Numbered from the stretch's first letter, positions 10,206-19,764 are shown. The stretch is 64,000 nucleotides of DNA from Spirochaetota bacterium (GCA_029265255.1 JAJUJQ010000007.1:44734-108733), one strand, 5' to 3'. The notes: generated by a model from the letters alone, not told the origin. Program-made: numbers and translations.

Positions 10206-10622
10206 TCACTCCAATTCCCCGCGGACCATGAACTTGGTCTTGACGGGGAGCTTCGAACCCGCGAGGCGCATGGCCTCCTCGGCGACTTTCGGATCCACGC
10301 CGGCAAGCTCGAAGAGCACAGTGCCCGGCTTGACAACCGCGACCCAGTATTCGGGCCCTGGCTTTCCGCGGCCCATTCGGGTTTCCGCGGGCTTCTTTGA
10401 ATATGGTTTGTCCGGGAAGATGCGGATCCACATCTTGCCGCCACGCTTAATATAGCGGTTGAGCGCGATACGGGCAGCCTCGATCTGGCGATTCGTTATC
10501 CAATGCGGCTCCAGCGAGACAAGGCCAAAGTCACCGAACGCAACGGTATTGCCGCTATGAGCCTCGCCATGAATGCGACCGCGCTGCTGTTTGCGGTATT
10601 TCACTCTCTTGGGTATCAGCAT
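10206..10622 (-). CDS. rplP: Ribosomal protein uL16
   Basis: 138 residues, starting [16 protein letters not shown], with [20 protein letters not shown] and the signature RMGRGKG-like [14 protein letters not shown]. uL16 organises the A-site tRNA elbow region. It follows rpsC by 15 bases. Confidence 0.98.
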   Translation of the reverse strand: MLIPKRVKYRKQQRGRIHGEAHSGNTVAFGDFGLVSLEPHWITNRQIEAARIALNRYIKRGGKMWIRIFPDKPYSKKPAETRMGRGKPGPEYWVAVVKPGTVLFELAGVDPKVAEEAMRLAGSKLPVKTKFMVRGELE

Positions 10623-10637
10623 AGTTCAGCTCCTTGC

Positions 10638-11465
10638 TCAGCCTTCCGACCTGTCGTCATCGGATGGAGCGCTTTCCCTGCGCGCAGGCCGTTCGGGCCG
10701 CTCCCTGCGTTCACGGCGCTCATGTCCGCCTTCTCTTCGCTCGCCACGCTCACCGCGCTCGCTGCGTCCTTCAGACGGCTGCTCTCTTCTTGCCTTGCGA
10801 GCCAGCTGGCCCGCATCCTCATTCTTGTCCTGCGCATAGACCATACCCTGATAAATCCAGACCTTCACGCCGATCTTGCCAAAGGTGGTGTTCGCCTCAG
10901 CAAAACCATAATCAATATCAGCCCGCAGGGTATGCAGAGGAATCCTCCCATCCTTGAGCTCCTCGGTGCGGGACATATCCGCGCCGCCGAGACGGCCGGA
11001 AAGCCTGACCTTGCAGCCTTGCGCGCCTGCCTTGATGGCGTTTTGAATCGCCATCTTCATGGCACGACGGAAGGACTGGCGGCCTTCAAGCTGCCGCGCG
11101 ATATTCTGGGCCACGATCTGCGCGTTGGTGTCGACCTTTTTAATTTCCTTGATCTTGATCTGCAGCTTCTTCTGCGTCATCTTCTGGATCTCGGCGCCTA
11201 TCTTGTCGATATTGGCACCCTTTGTTCCAATGAGGACGCCGGGGCGGGCGCTATGGATCACGATGGTGATGCGCTGCGGATGGCGGATTATTTCAATTTC
11301 GGAAATATCGGCACCCTTCGTTTCCGGCAGCTCGAGAAGGCGGCGGCGGATCGCGAGATCTTCATGCAGTGTCTTGGCATACTCGCGAGGTTCGACATAC
11401 CACCGCGAGCTCCAGTCTTTGTTGATTCCGATTCTGAGTCCAATGGGACTGACTTTCTGACCCAC
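10638..11465 (-). CDS. rpsC: Ribosomal protein uS3 with long charged C-terminal tail
   Basis: 275 residues, against about 210-235 in most bacteria. The N-terminus [14 protein letters not shown], the KH domain with GxxG loop ([14 protein letters not shown]) and the C-terminal domain ending GMVYAQ are all normal. The last 60 or so residues are an Arg/Glu/Ser-rich, low-complexity tail, probably disordered. The start codon is GTG, one base past the rplV stop. uS3 forms part of the mRNA entry channel. Confidence 0.97.
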   Translation of the reverse strand: MGQKVSPIGLRIGINKDWSSRWYVEPREYAKTLHEDLAIRRRLLELPETKGADISEIEIIRHPQRITIVIHSARPGVLIGTKGANIDKIGAEIQKMTQKKLQIKIKEIKKVDTNAQIVAQNIARQLEGRQSFRRAMKMAIQNAIKAGAQGCKVRLSGRLGGADMSRTEELKDGRIPLHTLRADIDYGFAEANTTFGKIGVKVWIYQGMVYAQDKNEDAGQLARKARREQPSEGRSERGERGERREGGHERRERRERPERPARRESAPSDDDRSEG

Positions 11466-11466
11466 C

Positions 11467-11835
11467 TTACGCCTCCGTCTTCTTGCCGATTTCGTCGACG
11501 ACGCAGGAAATGTGGCACATGCGTCTCAGCTGCATGTCCGCCCTTCCGCGTGCGCGGAACCATACTCTCTTGAGTCTCGGACCTTCGTCGATGCGAAGCT
11601 CCTTGATATAGAGCATGTCTTCGCCGAGTTTCCGGTTCCTGTTCAGCGCGTTCGCTGCGGCTGAAGCGACAACCTTTCTAATCAGCCGGGCACCCTTGTG
11701 TGGCATGTTCTCAAGAATAGCCATCGCCTCGGCGTACGGTTTGGAACGGACGAGATCGGCGACCGGGCGCACTTTGAACGGCGAAGCGATCAGCCATTTT
11801 GAAGTGGCTCTGTAGCCTGTATTGGTATTCGCCAT
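11467..11835 (-). CDS. rplV: Ribosomal protein uL22
   Basis: 122 residues. The motif [19 protein letters not shown] and the C-terminal [19 protein letters not shown] loop, which lines the exit tunnel, identify uL22. The start MANTNTG is preferred to a longer in-frame reading that overlaps rpsS. Confidence 0.97.
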   Translation of the reverse strand: MANTNTGYRATSKWLIASPFKVRPVADLVRSKPYAEAMAILENMPHKGARLIRKVVASAAANALNRNRKLGEDMLYIKELRIDEGPRLKRVWFRARGRADMQLRRMCHISCVVDEIGKKTEA

Positions 11836-11845
11836 TTCAGCACCC

Positions 11846-12127
11846 CTATTTCTTCTCGGCTTTCTTGTCGCTGCCCGCGTGCCCGCGGAAAATGCGGGTG
11901 GCGGCGAACTCGCCGAGTTTGTGGCCAACGAGGTTTTCCGTCACATAGACGGGAACCCAGGTTTTGCCGTTGTAAACCGAAATTGTCTGGCCGACCATTT
12001 CGGGAATGATCGTGGAAGTGCGGGAGTATGTTTTAATGAGTTTCTTCTCCCCCGCCCTGCTCATCTCGACAACCTTCTTGTACAGGCTCTTCTCGATGAA
12101 GGGCCCTTTTTTTACGGACCTGGACAC
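11846..12127 (-). CDS. rpsS: Ribosomal protein uS19
   Basis: 93 residues, starting from GTG as [28 protein letters not shown] is the conserved C-terminal motif. It binds 16S rRNA in the head with uS13. Order rplB-rpsS-rplV is standard. Confidence 0.97.
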   Translation of the reverse strand: MSRSVKKGPFIEKSLYKKVVEMSRAGEKKLIKTYSRTSTIIPEMVGQTISVYNGKTWVPVYVTENLVGHKLGEFAATRIFRGHAGSDKKAEKK

Positions 12128-12144
12128 GGGTTTACTCCTCTATC

Positions 12145-12975
12145 TCACTTGCGCCGCTTGACAATGAAGCGGCTTGAAGGCTTGTGCGGATCACGAGTCT
12201 TGTAGCCTTTTGCCGGCTGACCCCACGGAGATACAGGCTGCTTGTATCCCTTGCCTCGTCCCTCGCCACCACCATGCGGATGATCGACCGGGTTCATGAC
12301 GGTACCGCGGACTGTCGGTCTGATTCCGAGCCAGCGGGTGCGACCGGCTTTGCCGATGCGCTCGTTCATGTGCTCCTCGTTGCCGACCTGACCGATGGTC
12401 GCCATGCATTTCTTGAACACCATGCGCTGCTCGCCGGAGGGCAGCTTGAGTACGACATAATCGCCTTCCTGGGCTGCGATAAGCGCGCTGACACCGGCGG
12501 AGCGAGCCAGCTGCCCGCCACGGCCAAGCGTGAGCTCGACATTGTGCACCGTGAAGCCGACAGGAATTCTTTCCAGCGGAAGCGCGTTACCCACATCAAC
12601 AGGGGCGTCGGGACCGGACAGGATGGTCTGGCCTACTTTCAACCCTTTCGGGCTGAGGATATAGCGCTTCTCGCCATCGACATAGGTGATGAGCGCGATG
12701 TTCGCGGAGCGGTTCGGATCGTACTCGATGCTGGTAACCTTGCCAGGAATACCGAACTTGTCTCTGCGGAAATCGATGATGCGGTATTTGCGCTTGTGGC
12801 CGCCACCATGATGCCGGACAGAAATGCGGCCATTGGAGGCACGGCCGCCCGTGCTTTTCTTTCCCTTGGTCAGCGACTTGACCGGCCTGCTCTCATTGCT
12901 GGTGATCTCTTCATTGACCACCTGCACGCGATGGCGGAGCCCGGGTGTCACAGGTTTAAACGTTCTAATCGCCAT
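12145..12975 (-). CDS. rplB: Ribosomal protein uL2
   Basis: 276 residues, normal length. Signature segments are [15 protein letters not shown] and the C-terminal [20 protein letters not shown], whose histidine lies near the peptidyl-transferase centre. It lies between rplW and rpsS. Confidence 0.98.
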   Translation of the reverse strand: MAIRTFKPVTPGLRHRVQVVNEEITSNESRPVKSLTKGKKSTGGRASNGRISVRHHGGGHKRKYRIIDFRRDKFGIPGKVTSIEYDPNRSANIALITYVDGEKRYILSPKGLKVGQTILSGPDAPVDVGNALPLERIPVGFTVHNVELTLGRGGQLARSAGVSALIAAQEGDYVVLKLPSGEQRMVFKKCMATIGQVGNEEHMNERIGKAGRTRWLGIRPTVRGTVMNPVDHPHGGGEGRGKGYKQPVSPWGQPAKGYKTRDPHKPSSRFIVKRRK

Positions 12976-12995
12976 AGTTTCCCCTCACATCCTTC

Positions 12996-13280
12996 TCATG
13001 CGCCTTCGAACACCCTGATCGTCTCGCCCTTCTGGAGCCGGACAATCGCCTTTTTCCACTCTGCGGTGCGACCAGGTCTGCCGCGAAGCCGTTTCGGCTT
13101 TGAGGTGACATTGATCACTCTGCAGGACACGGGATGTACATTGAACATCTTCGCGACCGCCTCCATAATTTGGGGCTTGGTCGCACGTGCATCGACCTTG
13201 AACACATACTGGCCGATTTCGCGCAGAATATTGCTCTTTTCGGAGAGCACAGGTTCAATAAGAATCGAATCGTATTCCAT
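12996..13280 (-). CDS. rplW: Ribosomal protein uL23
   Basis: 94 residues with EPVLSEKSN at the N-terminus and YVFKVDARATKPQI, then VISR-type loop and KKAIVRLQKGETIRVFEGA at the end. It is the main docking site at the tunnel exit for SRP and trigger factor. Its ATG lies 2 bases after the rplD stop. Confidence 0.96.
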   Translation of the reverse strand: MEYDSILIEPVLSEKSNILREIGQYVFKVDARATKPQIMEAVAKMFNVHPVSCRVINVTSKPKRLRGRPGRTAEWKKAIVRLQKGETIRVFEGA

Positions 13281-13282
13281 AA

Positions 13283-13930
13283 TCAGCTCTCCTTTGACTC
13301 AGCCGCATAGAACTCGTTGAGCTTAGCGGACGCGCTTTCCATCATGACCACCCTGCGCGCATAGAAAAGGTCGTGCGCCCTGAGTCTGTTCCAAGTCAGA
13401 TAGCCGAGCCAGGGAATATTGCGAGCCGCGCGCTTGATCATGGGGTCGTCTTCCTTGAGAATCAGCACTGTACGCTCTGGATTCCCGACATCGATCACAT
13501 GAGAGAGCGCCTTGAGGAGATCCTTCGTCTTGCCTGATTCGACCGAAAAATCCTCAACAATCGTCACAAGACCGTCCTGCACCTTAAGGCTTAAAATGGT
13601 CTTCAGCGAGAGACGCTTGGCCTTTTTGGGCATTGCATAGGAATAGTCCCTCGGCTTGGGACCGAAACTGATACCGCCGCCCACATAGATGTTTGCCTTG
13701 AGATCGCCATGGCGGGATCGGCCGCCGCCCTTCTGGGCAAAAGGCTTGCGGTTGGTTCCATGAACCTCGCCGCGGTCCTTAGTCGAAGCCGTGCCGACGC
13801 GGGCATTCGCGAGCTCATTGTTGATCGCGTACCAGATCACATCTTCATTGATCGGCAACCCGAAGACGGCATCGGACAACTCAATATTCCTGAGTTCTTT
13901 CCCGTCCAGGGAAATCACTTTGCCTTCCAT
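13283..13930 (-). CDS. rplD: Ribosomal protein uL4
   Basis: 215 residues. The tunnel loop TKDRGEVHGTNRKPFAQKG and GPKPRDYSYAMPKKAKRL identify uL4. In E. coli it represses the S10 operon by binding the leader; hairpins in the leader here (15025-15102) are candidates for a comparable control, by inference only. Confidence 0.97.
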   Translation of the reverse strand: MEGKVISLDGKELRNIELSDAVFGLPINEDVIWYAINNELANARVGTASTKDRGEVHGTNRKPFAQKGGGRSRHGDLKANIYVGGGISFGPKPRDYSYAMPKKAKRLSLKTILSLKVQDGLVTIVEDFSVESGKTKDLLKALSHVIDVGNPERTVLILKEDDPMIKRAARNIPWLGYLTWNRLRAHDLFYARRVVMMESASAKLNEFYAAESKES

Positions 13931-13944
13931 ACTGTCCTCCGCCT

Positions 13945-14568
13945 TCAGTTCTTCTTGATCGCTCTGCGAACGATGACATCGCAGTTCCGTGGACCCGGCA
14001 GCGCACCCCGAATGAGCACCACACCCTTCTCCGCGTCAACCCGAACCACCTTGAGGTTCTGGACGGTCACGCGCTCGTTGCCCATATGGCCGGGCATCTT
14101 TACGTTCTTGAAGGAATGGTGCGGATAGGTGCTGTTTCCTGTCGAACCAGGCTCACGATGGAATTTCGAGCCATGTGTGGCACGTCCGCCTCCGAAGTTC
14201 CAGCGCTTCACGACACCCTGGAATCCTTTTCCCTTGGAGCGAGCGATTACATCCACAAAGCGGACTCCTTCGAGCACCGAGGCATCAATCGCTTCGCCAA
14301 CCTGGACTTCTTTCTCGAAATCCCTGAATTCGCGCAGAATCCTCGTGGGAGCGACACCCTCGGGGAACTGGCCCGCATAGGGTTTGGTGGTCCGGGATTT
14401 CTTTCTTTCCCAGACACCAACCAGAACGGCATTGTAGCCGTCTTTCTCAGTGGTCTTCTTGCCGACCACCACATTGGGAACGACTTGCACGACGGTAACG
14501 GGCACAAGTTTCCCCGTTTCGTCGAACACCTGGGTCATTCCGATTTTCTTGCCGATTACACCGATCAT
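13945..14568 (-). CDS. rplC: Ribosomal protein uL3
   Basis: 207 residues, starting MIGVIGKKIGMTQVFDE, with the W-loop region KGKGFQGVVKRWNFGGGRATHG, target of N5-Gln methylation in other bacteria. Normal length and position, 77 bases after rpsJ. Confidence 0.98.
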   Translation of the reverse strand: MIGVIGKKIGMTQVFDETGKLVPVTVVQVVPNVVVGKKTTEKDGYNAVLVGVWERKKSRTTKPYAGQFPEGVAPTRILREFRDFEKEVQVGEAIDASVLEGVRFVDVIARSKGKGFQGVVKRWNFGGGRATHGSKFHREPGSTGNSTYPHHSFKNVKMPGHMGNERVTVQNLKVVRVDAEKGVVLIRGALPGPRNCDVIVRRAIKKN

Positions 14569-14645
14569 TCGGTTCTCCTGCGTTGAACGCTTCCGGCACG
14601 AAGCCGGGCGTTACAGCATTTCAGCCCTGTCTCGACGGACAAGGA

Positions 14646-14951
14646 TCACTGCTTGATTTCGACATCGATTCCGGCGGGAAGTTCGAGCTTCATGAGCGCA
14701 TCCATCACCTCGGGGGTCGGGTCGATGATATCGATGAGGCGCTTGTGCGTTCTCATCTCGAACTGCTCCCTGCTTTTCTTGTGCACGTGTGGCGAGCGAA
14801 GCACGGTGAACTTGTTGATCTTGGTGGGAAGCGGTACCGGACCGGACACTTTGGAACCGGCATCAAGTACGGTCTTCACGATGCTCTTCGCACTGTCGTC
14901 CACAAGGCGCACATCAAAGCCTCTGAGCCTGACTCGGATTCTGTCTTTCAT
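14646..14951 (-). CDS. rpsJ: Ribosomal protein uS10 (NusE)
   Basis: 101 residues. Conserved segments are [20 protein letters not shown] and [12 protein letters not shown]. It is both a 30S head protein and the NusG-binding antitermination factor NusE. Two adjacent ATGs (14954, 14951) follow GGAGG; the second is at the better distance (4 nt against 1) and gives the family N-terminus. It opens the S10 operon after a structured leader. Confidence 0.97.
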   Translation of the reverse strand: MKDRIRVRLRGFDVRLVDDSAKSIVKTVLDAGSKVSGPVPLPTKINKFTVLRSPHVHKKSREQFEMRTHKRLIDIIDPTPEVMDALMKLELPAGIDVEIKQ

Positions 14952-15024
14952 CATACCTCCAAAGATCTCTTGCACCCTTGTCTCCAGCCGTTCCCAGGCA
15001 GGCGCGCTGGCGACAGTATGTGCG

Positions 15025-15044
15025 GACGGATCTGGGAATCCGTC
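15025..15044 (-). promoter_or_regulatory. Third hairpin of the rpsJ leader
   Basis: A 7-bp perfect stem (GACGGAT with ATCCGTC) around a 6-nt loop, without a following T-run, about 75 nt before the rpsJ start. With the two hairpins upstream it makes a structured 5' region of the S10 transcript. A regulatory function is inferred. Confidence 0.5.
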
Positions 15045-15047
15045 AAA

Positions 15048-15063
15048 GGCGGCTTTAGCCGCC
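15048..15063 (-). terminator. Second hairpin of the tuf-rpsJ spacer
   Basis: A 6-bp GC-rich perfect stem (GGCGGC with GCCGCC) and a 4-nt loop, followed on the - strand by TTTG. A weak terminator or attenuator between tuf and the S10 operon. Confidence 0.5.
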
Positions 15064-15070
15064 ATTCATG

Positions 15071-15102
15071 CAAAAGCGTGCCCCCGTCGTACAGGGGCAC
15101 GC
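15071..15102 (-). terminator. Terminator after tuf
   Basis: A 9-bp perfect stem (arms 15094-15102 and 15076-15084, GCGTGCCCC) with a 9-nt loop and TTTT following on the - strand, about 64 bases after the tuf stop. The T-run is short, so partial read-through into the S10 operon is likely. Confidence 0.7.
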
Positions 15103-15165
15103 TATAGTAGCACTAGAACAATTGCTTGTCCAGTAGGTCAGCCTTGCAAGCTGTTCCGTGTGCGA

Positions 15166-16356
15166 TTACTCGATGACCTCAATGACCTGACCAGAAGCGA
15201 CGGTGCGTCCGCCTTCGCGGATAGCAAACTTGAGTCCCTTCTCCATGGCGATCGGGTAGATAAGCTCGACTTCGATTTCGGTGTTGTCGCCGGGCATGAC
15301 CATATCCTTGCCCTCCGGCAGTTTGACGGTGCCAGTGATGTCGGTAGTCCGGAAGTAGAACTGGGGGCGATAACCAGAGAAGAACGGGCTGTGGCGGCCG
15401 CCTTCTTCCTTGGAGAGGCAGTAGATCTGACCGCGGAACTTGGTGTGGGGAGTAATGGTTCCTGGCTTGGCAAGAACCTGTCCACGCTCAACTTCCTTCT
15501 TTTCAATACCGCGAAGGAGGCAGCCGATATTGTCACCAGCCTGGCCCTCATCGAGCAGCTTGTTGAACATCTCGACGCCGGTAACGACGGTGGTTCTGGT
15601 CGGCTTGATACCGACAATTTCAACCTGATCATTAACATGGATCACACCGCGGTCGACACGGCCGGTAACGACGGTGCCGCGGCCGGAAATCGAGAACACG
15701 TCCTCGATCGGCATAAGGAAGGGCTTGTCAACGAGGCGCTCGGGATCCGGGAAGAAGGAGTCCATCGCGTCAAGGAGGTTCTGAATGCACTTTGTTGCCT
15801 CGGGATTGTCCGGCTCGGTCATGGCCTTGAAGGCAGAACCACGGATGATCGGGGTCTTGTCGCCGGGGAACCCATAGAATTTGAGCAGGTCGCGCACTTC
15901 TTCCTCAACGATATCGAGAAGCTCGGGGTCGTCGACGAGGTCTACCTTATTCAGGAAGACGAGAATCGCGGGGACGCCGACCTGACGGGCGAGCAGGACG
16001 TGCTCACGGGTCTGGGGCATGACAGAGTCTGGAGCGGAGACGACAAGAATGGCGCCGTCCATCTGCGCCGCACCGGTGATCATGTTCTTGATGTAGTCCG
16101 CGTGTCCCGGGCAGTCGATATGGGCGTAGTGTCTCTTGTCTGACTGATACTCCAGGTGCCTGGTGTTGATGGTAATACCACGTGCCTTCTCTTCCGGCGC
16201 ATTGTCGATGTCTTCATACTTGAGGACCTTGTCGCCGTACTTGCGTCCGCAGTACATCGTGATGGCCGCACTGAGCGTGGTCTTGCCATGGTCGATGTGT
16301 CCGATGGTACCAACGTTCATATGCGGTTTGGTACGCTCGAATTTTTCCTTGGCCAT
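15166..16356 (-). CDS. tuf: Elongation factor Tu
   Basis: 396 residues, starting [20 protein letters not shown]. GTPase motifs: [34 protein letters not shown]. The beta-barrel domains contain FRGQIYCL and the terminal [17 protein letters not shown]. It delivers aminoacyl-tRNA to the ribosome. It has its own strong promoter (16484-16512) and a terminator, so it can be transcribed separately from both fusA and the S10 operon. Confidence 0.99.
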   Translation of the reverse strand: MAKEKFERTKPHMNVGTIGHIDHGKTTLSAAITMYCGRKYGDKVLKYEDIDNAPEEKARGITINTRHLEYQSDKRHYAHIDCPGHADYIKNMITGAAQMDGAILVVSAPDSVMPQTREHVLLARQVGVPAILVFLNKVDLVDDPELLDIVEEEVRDLLKFYGFPGDKTPIIRGSAFKAMTEPDNPEATKCIQNLLDAMDSFFPDPERLVDKPFLMPIEDVFSISGRGTVVTGRVDRGVIHVNDQVEIVGIKPTRTTVVTGVEMFNKLLDEGQAGDNIGCLLRGIEKKEVERGQVLAKPGTITPHTKFRGQIYCLSKEEGGRHSPFFSGYRPQFYFRTTDITGTVKLPEGKDMVMPGDNTEIEVELIYPIAMEKGLKFAIREGGRTVASGQVIEVIE

Positions 16357-16431
16357 ATAAATCTCCTCCTTGGCTTCGTCACCGGCACTTCACAGCTTTC
16401 AATACCTGAATGCACCATGAAGACCGTCCGC

Positions 16432-16445
16432 CGGCATCGATGCCG
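16432..16445 (-). promoter_or_regulatory. Palindrome in the tuf leader
   Basis: A perfect 14-bp palindrome (CGGCATCGATGCCG) in the untranslated leader of tuf, with three more GC pairs outside a single mismatch. It lies between the promoter and the GGAGGA site at the tuf start. It could fold in RNA or bind a dimeric protein; no function is assigned. Confidence 0.4.
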
Positions 16446-16483
16446 CCGGAATCCAGCCATAAATTGCTTATTTGGGCTTACGG

Positions 16484-16512
16484 ATTATATGAAAAGAATT
16501 AAGATTGCGCAA
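16484..16512 (-). promoter_or_regulatory. tuf promoter
   Basis: On the - strand, -35 TTGCGC, 17-nt spacer, -10 TATAAT (perfect). It lies about 125 bases upstream of the tuf start, in the 259-base gap after fusA. The spacer is AT-rich, unlike its GC-rich surroundings. Confidence 0.75.
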
Positions 16513-16615
16513 TAGGCTGATCGAGCACTCTGTTCTTTTCTTTAATATCCACAAATATCTACACGCAGCCGCGCCACCACGACCCTGGCGGAACGAAGGA
16601 CCAGACAATGTGATA

Positions 16616-18661
16616 TCAATACTCGTACGGGTCGCCATAGTGATCAAATCGAGCCTGATAGATCCCCCGCCCTTCCGTCCGAGTTCTGAGCGCTGAGGCG
16701 AATCCGAACATCTGCTCCATCGGCGCGTAGGCAAGGATCGACTTGATGCCGCCAGCATCCTCAACGGTTTCAATACGCGCACCACGCGCCTGCAGCAATG
16801 CGAGCACAGGCCCAAACCAATCGTCAGGCACCTCAACATCGACGTGTACGATGGGAACAAGCACTCGTGTCCCCGCTTGCTGAATTGCCTTGCGCAAAAC
16901 AATCGAAGTGGCGGCTTCAATGGCTGTCTCGATCTTCCTGCCCGATCCTGCTGGCGGCACACAGCGTTCCACCCTCACGCGGACTGCGATGATGGGCCAC
17001 CCTTCCGAAGGCCCGACCGCCAGCGTCGTGTCCATGGCTCGGCGGATGGCTTCCACGGCGTCTCCAGAAATCCGGACACCCTCCGCAAATTCGAGCTGAT
17101 TCGCAGTGCCATCGGAGATATTGTCGATTGCGATACCGATCAGCACCTCGAGACGCTCTCCGCCAAAATCACCCGAAAAGCGCTCCTCCACACGGCAGGG
17201 GGCTTTGAGACGTTCTACTTTGGGTACTTGAGGATTACCTGTCCGTACCTTGAGGCCATACTCCTTTTTCAGTCGTTCGCGGACAATATCGAGGTGCAGT
17301 TCGCCCTGGCCTTCAAGCGTAATGCGGCCGGTATCCTTCTCTTCCTTGACAGAGAGCGAGATATCCTCCATCGCGTAGCGGACAAGGGCTTCTCTGAGCG
17401 AGGCAATATCCGCATTTGATTCCGGTTCGATTACCATGAAGACAAGGGGTTCGGGTGTCCGGAAGGCTTCGTAGGTGATCCTGAGCGAGGGAGCGCAGAC
17501 CGTGGCGCCCGCGTCCATGGGCGACAGGCGCGCTCCAACGATTTCGCCGGCAGACGCTTCGGTAATGCGCTCGACTTCAGCACCGCTGACTCCGTACAGG
17601 CGTTGGACAACCGCGCTTTTTCCCGCGGGCATTACTGTCACTTTCGCGTTTTCACGCACGGTGCCCGACCAAATGCGCAGCCACGCGACAGGTTCAAGAT
17701 CGCGGCTCAGCACGGTTTTGAAAATATACGCAGAAAGAAGCTCAGTTGCATTTGGCGTAAGCCGGATTATCTCACCTGTCTTCATATCGGTGGCAACGGG
17801 ACAGCCGCGCTCCTCCGGCGAAGGAAAGTAATCAATGACCGCGTCGAGGAGAAGCGAAATGGAAATATCCTCGAAGGAAGAGCCACAGAGCACAGGCACT
17901 AGTTTCTGCTCAAGAATCGAAGGACGCAGGGCCTCAATAATTTGGCCCGGTGAGACAGGCTCATTTGCCAGCACCGCGGCAAGCAGCGTATCGTCGTGTT
18001 CTGTCGCGTGGTCAATGAGGAGCTCGCGCGCGCGCCGCACTTCTTCTCTGGATCCAGAGCTGAGTGGTGCCCGAGCTAATGCAACAGGAATCGGCGCTCC
18101 ATCCACCACATCGACCGGATACCACAGCTCGCGAACGAGGTCAGCGATCCCTGTCCAGCGATAGTCTTCAAAGGTAGGAATCTGCAGAGGAAGCGCGATT
18201 TCGCCGAGCTCGGTCTGGATTTCCTGCACGGCTTTGGCAAAATCGGCGCCGCGGCGGTCCATCTTGTTGATGAAATAGATGCGCGGAAGCGCATGGTCTC
18301 TGCAGGCTTTCGCGATGAAGCCAGTGCGTACCTGGACGCCCGATACCGCGCATAAAATGATCACGGCTCCGTCGAGCACCCTGAGTACTCGATCGACTTC
18401 GGCACTGAAATCTACATGGCCGGGTGTGTCGAGCAGATGGAACCGTATCTGCTTGTAATTGAAGCGGACAGCGGCGGTCTTTATCGTGATGCCATGCTGC
18501 TGTTCCACGGAAAGATAGTCGGTTGCAGTGGTTCCTTCATCGACACTGCCGGCTTCGCGCCGGACGCCCGCGACATGGAGTACTCGCTCGGTCACCGATG
18601 TCTTGCCCGCATCGATATGGGCGAGTATGCCGATATTGCGGATGTGTCTTCTGGATTCCAT
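16616..18661 (-). CDS. fusA: Divergent EF-G family translational GTPase
   Basis: 681 residues. All G motifs are present (AHIDAGKTS, GITIKTA, LLDTPGHVDF, INKMDRRGADF) and the C-terminus MEQMFGFASALRTRTEGRG matches EF-G domain V. Domain IV and the segment before it are far from canonical EF-G; the usual GGxGQY-like stretch is not recognisable. Gene order (after rpsG, before tuf) makes it the positional fusA. Spirochaetes are known to carry split EF-G types (spd-EFG), so a specialised role (translocation or ribosome recycling only) is possible. It has no clear Shine-Dalgarno site; a palindrome containing a -10-like TATACT lies just upstream. Confidence 0.85.
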   Translation of the reverse strand: MESRRHIRNIGILAHIDAGKTSVTERVLHVAGVRREAGSVDEGTTATDYLSVEQQHGITIKTAAVRFNYKQIRFHLLDTPGHVDFSAEVDRVLRVLDGAVIILCAVSGVQVRTGFIAKACRDHALPRIYFINKMDRRGADFAKAVQEIQTELGEIALPLQIPTFEDYRWTGIADLVRELWYPVDVVDGAPIPVALARAPLSSGSREEVRRARELLIDHATEHDDTLLAAVLANEPVSPGQIIEALRPSILEQKLVPVLCGSSFEDISISLLLDAVIDYFPSPEERGCPVATDMKTGEIIRLTPNATELLSAYIFKTVLSRDLEPVAWLRIWSGTVRENAKVTVMPAGKSAVVQRLYGVSGAEVERITEASAGEIVGARLSPMDAGATVCAPSLRITYEAFRTPEPLVFMVIEPESNADIASLREALVRYAMEDISLSVKEEKDTGRITLEGQGELHLDIVRERLKKEYGLKVRTGNPQVPKVERLKAPCRVEERFSGDFGGERLEVLIGIAIDNISDGTANQLEFAEGVRISGDAVEAIRRAMDTTLAVGPSEGWPIIAVRVRVERCVPPAGSGRKIETAIEAATSIVLRKAIQQAGTRVLVPIVHVDVEVPDDWFGPVLALLQARGARIETVEDAGGIKSILAYAPMEQMFGFASALRTRTEGRGIYQARFDHYGDPYEY

Positions 18662-18667
18662 TGCAAT

Positions 18668-18681
18668 GGAAGTATACTTCC
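18668..18681 (-). promoter_or_regulatory. Palindrome with -10-like TATACT before the EF-G gene
   Basis: A perfect 14-bp palindrome, GGAAGTATACTTCC, starting 7 bases before the ATG. Its centre reads TATACT on the - strand, ending 9 nt before the start codon, with only a weak -35 (TTTTTC, 17-nt spacer). It may be a promoter/operator giving a very short leader, or an RNA hairpin that hides the only GGAAG near the start. Confidence 0.45.
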
Positions 18682-18690
18682 GCGGTACAT

Positions 18691-18721
18691 AAAGAAAAAG
18701 GGCCGACCCTGAGGTCGGCCC
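18691..18721 (-). terminator. Terminator after rpsG
   Basis: A 9-bp perfect GC-rich stem (18713-18721 with 18700-18708) with a CTGA-type tetraloop, followed on the - strand by TTTTTCTTT. A textbook intrinsic terminator that closes the rpsL-rpsG unit and separates it from the EF-G gene 30 bases further on. Confidence 0.88.
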
Positions 18722-18790
18722 TGGTGCGCGTACATAATGCTAACCTGAAGCGGTCCGCTCGCGCGGTCTGGCTTAGGTACAGGCAGCACA

Positions 18791-19261
18791 CTACCAGCGG
18801 TAATGCGCAAACGCCTTGTTGGCCTCTGCCATCTTGTGCATATCGTCTTTCTTCTTGATGGCGGTGCCGGTGCTGTTGTAGGCATCGAAGAGTTCATCCG
18901 CGAGGCATTCGGACATCGGTTTGCCGGTCCGTGCGCGCGCGGCGTTGATGATCCAGCGCATCGCCAGCGCTTCGCGCCGCGATTCGCGGATTTCGACGGG
19001 CACCTGGTAGGTAGCGCCACCGACGCGGCGTGATTTTACTTCGATCGCTGGTTTCACGTTCTCGAGCGCTTTGGTGAATGCGTCGAGTGCCGGCTGACCG
19101 GATTTCTTCTGCAATAGCTCGAGCGCATCATACATGATGCTGGTGCAGATGGACTTCTTCCCCTCCCACATCATGCGGCAGATGAAGCGCGAAACAGTGA
19201 CTGAATTGTACTTTACATCAGGCGCATGGCCTCGATCGATAGCTTTCTTTTTCCTGCCCAT
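18791..19261 (-). CDS. rpsG: Ribosomal protein uS7
   Basis: 156 residues, starting MGRKKKAIDRGHAPD. It contains GGATYQVPVEIRESRREALA and WIINAARARTGKPM, both typical. uS7 organises the 3' domain of 16S rRNA at the E site. It follows rpsL by 12 bases. Confidence 0.98.
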   Translation of the reverse strand: MGRKKKAIDRGHAPDVKYNSVTVSRFICRMMWEGKKSICTSIMYDALELLQKKSGQPALDAFTKALENVKPAIEVKSRRVGGATYQVPVEIRESRREALAMRWIINAARARTGKPMSECLADELFDAYNSTGTAIKKKDDMHKMAEANKAFAHYRW

Positions 19262-19273
19262 GTGTTACCCCTC

Positions 19274-19648
19274 TTACGCCTTGGGCTTCTTGGCGCCGTA
19301 CTTGGAGCGGCCCTGCTTGCGGTCTTCGACTCCGAGCGCGTCCTTGGTACCACGAATGATGTGGTAGCGCACACCGGGAAGGTCTTTCACACGGCCACCG
19401 CGAACGAGCACTGCCGAGTGCTCCTGAAGATTGTGTCCGATACCCGGAATGTACGCAGTGACCTCGATGCCATTAGTCAGACGAACGCGCGCTACTTTGC
19501 GGAGCGCGGAGTTCGGTTTCTTCGGCGTCACGGTCATGACACGGGTGCACACGCCACGGCGCTGCGGGCAGCTCATGAGCGCGGGCGATTTGGTTTTCCA
19601 CTGGTTCGGCTTCCTTCCAAATCGAATAAGCTGGTTGATAGTCGGCAT
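19274..19648 (-). CDS. rpsL: Ribosomal protein uS12
   Basis: 124 residues. The two decoding-centre loops are [11 protein letters not shown] and [13 protein letters not shown], with the lysines that are altered in streptomycin-resistant mutants still present, so this is the sensitive genotype at those sites. First gene of the rpsL-rpsG unit, with its own promoter in the 175-base gap after rpoC. Confidence 0.98.
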   Translation of the reverse strand: MPTINQLIRFGRKPNQWKTKSPALMSCPQRRGVCTRVMTVTPKKPNSALRKVARVRLTNGIEVTAYIPGIGHNLQEHSAVLVRGGRVKDLPGVRYHIIRGTKDALGVEDRKQGRSKYGAKKPKA

Positions 19649-19764
19649 ATAGGTTCCAGACTCCCTTTGTCCGGCTTCAGCGTGTCAGCATCACGCGAAA
19701 CCTGTCTTCAATAAAATATGTATTCCGGGCCGCAAAAGCGCGGTGGACACTTTCGCGGCGGTGT

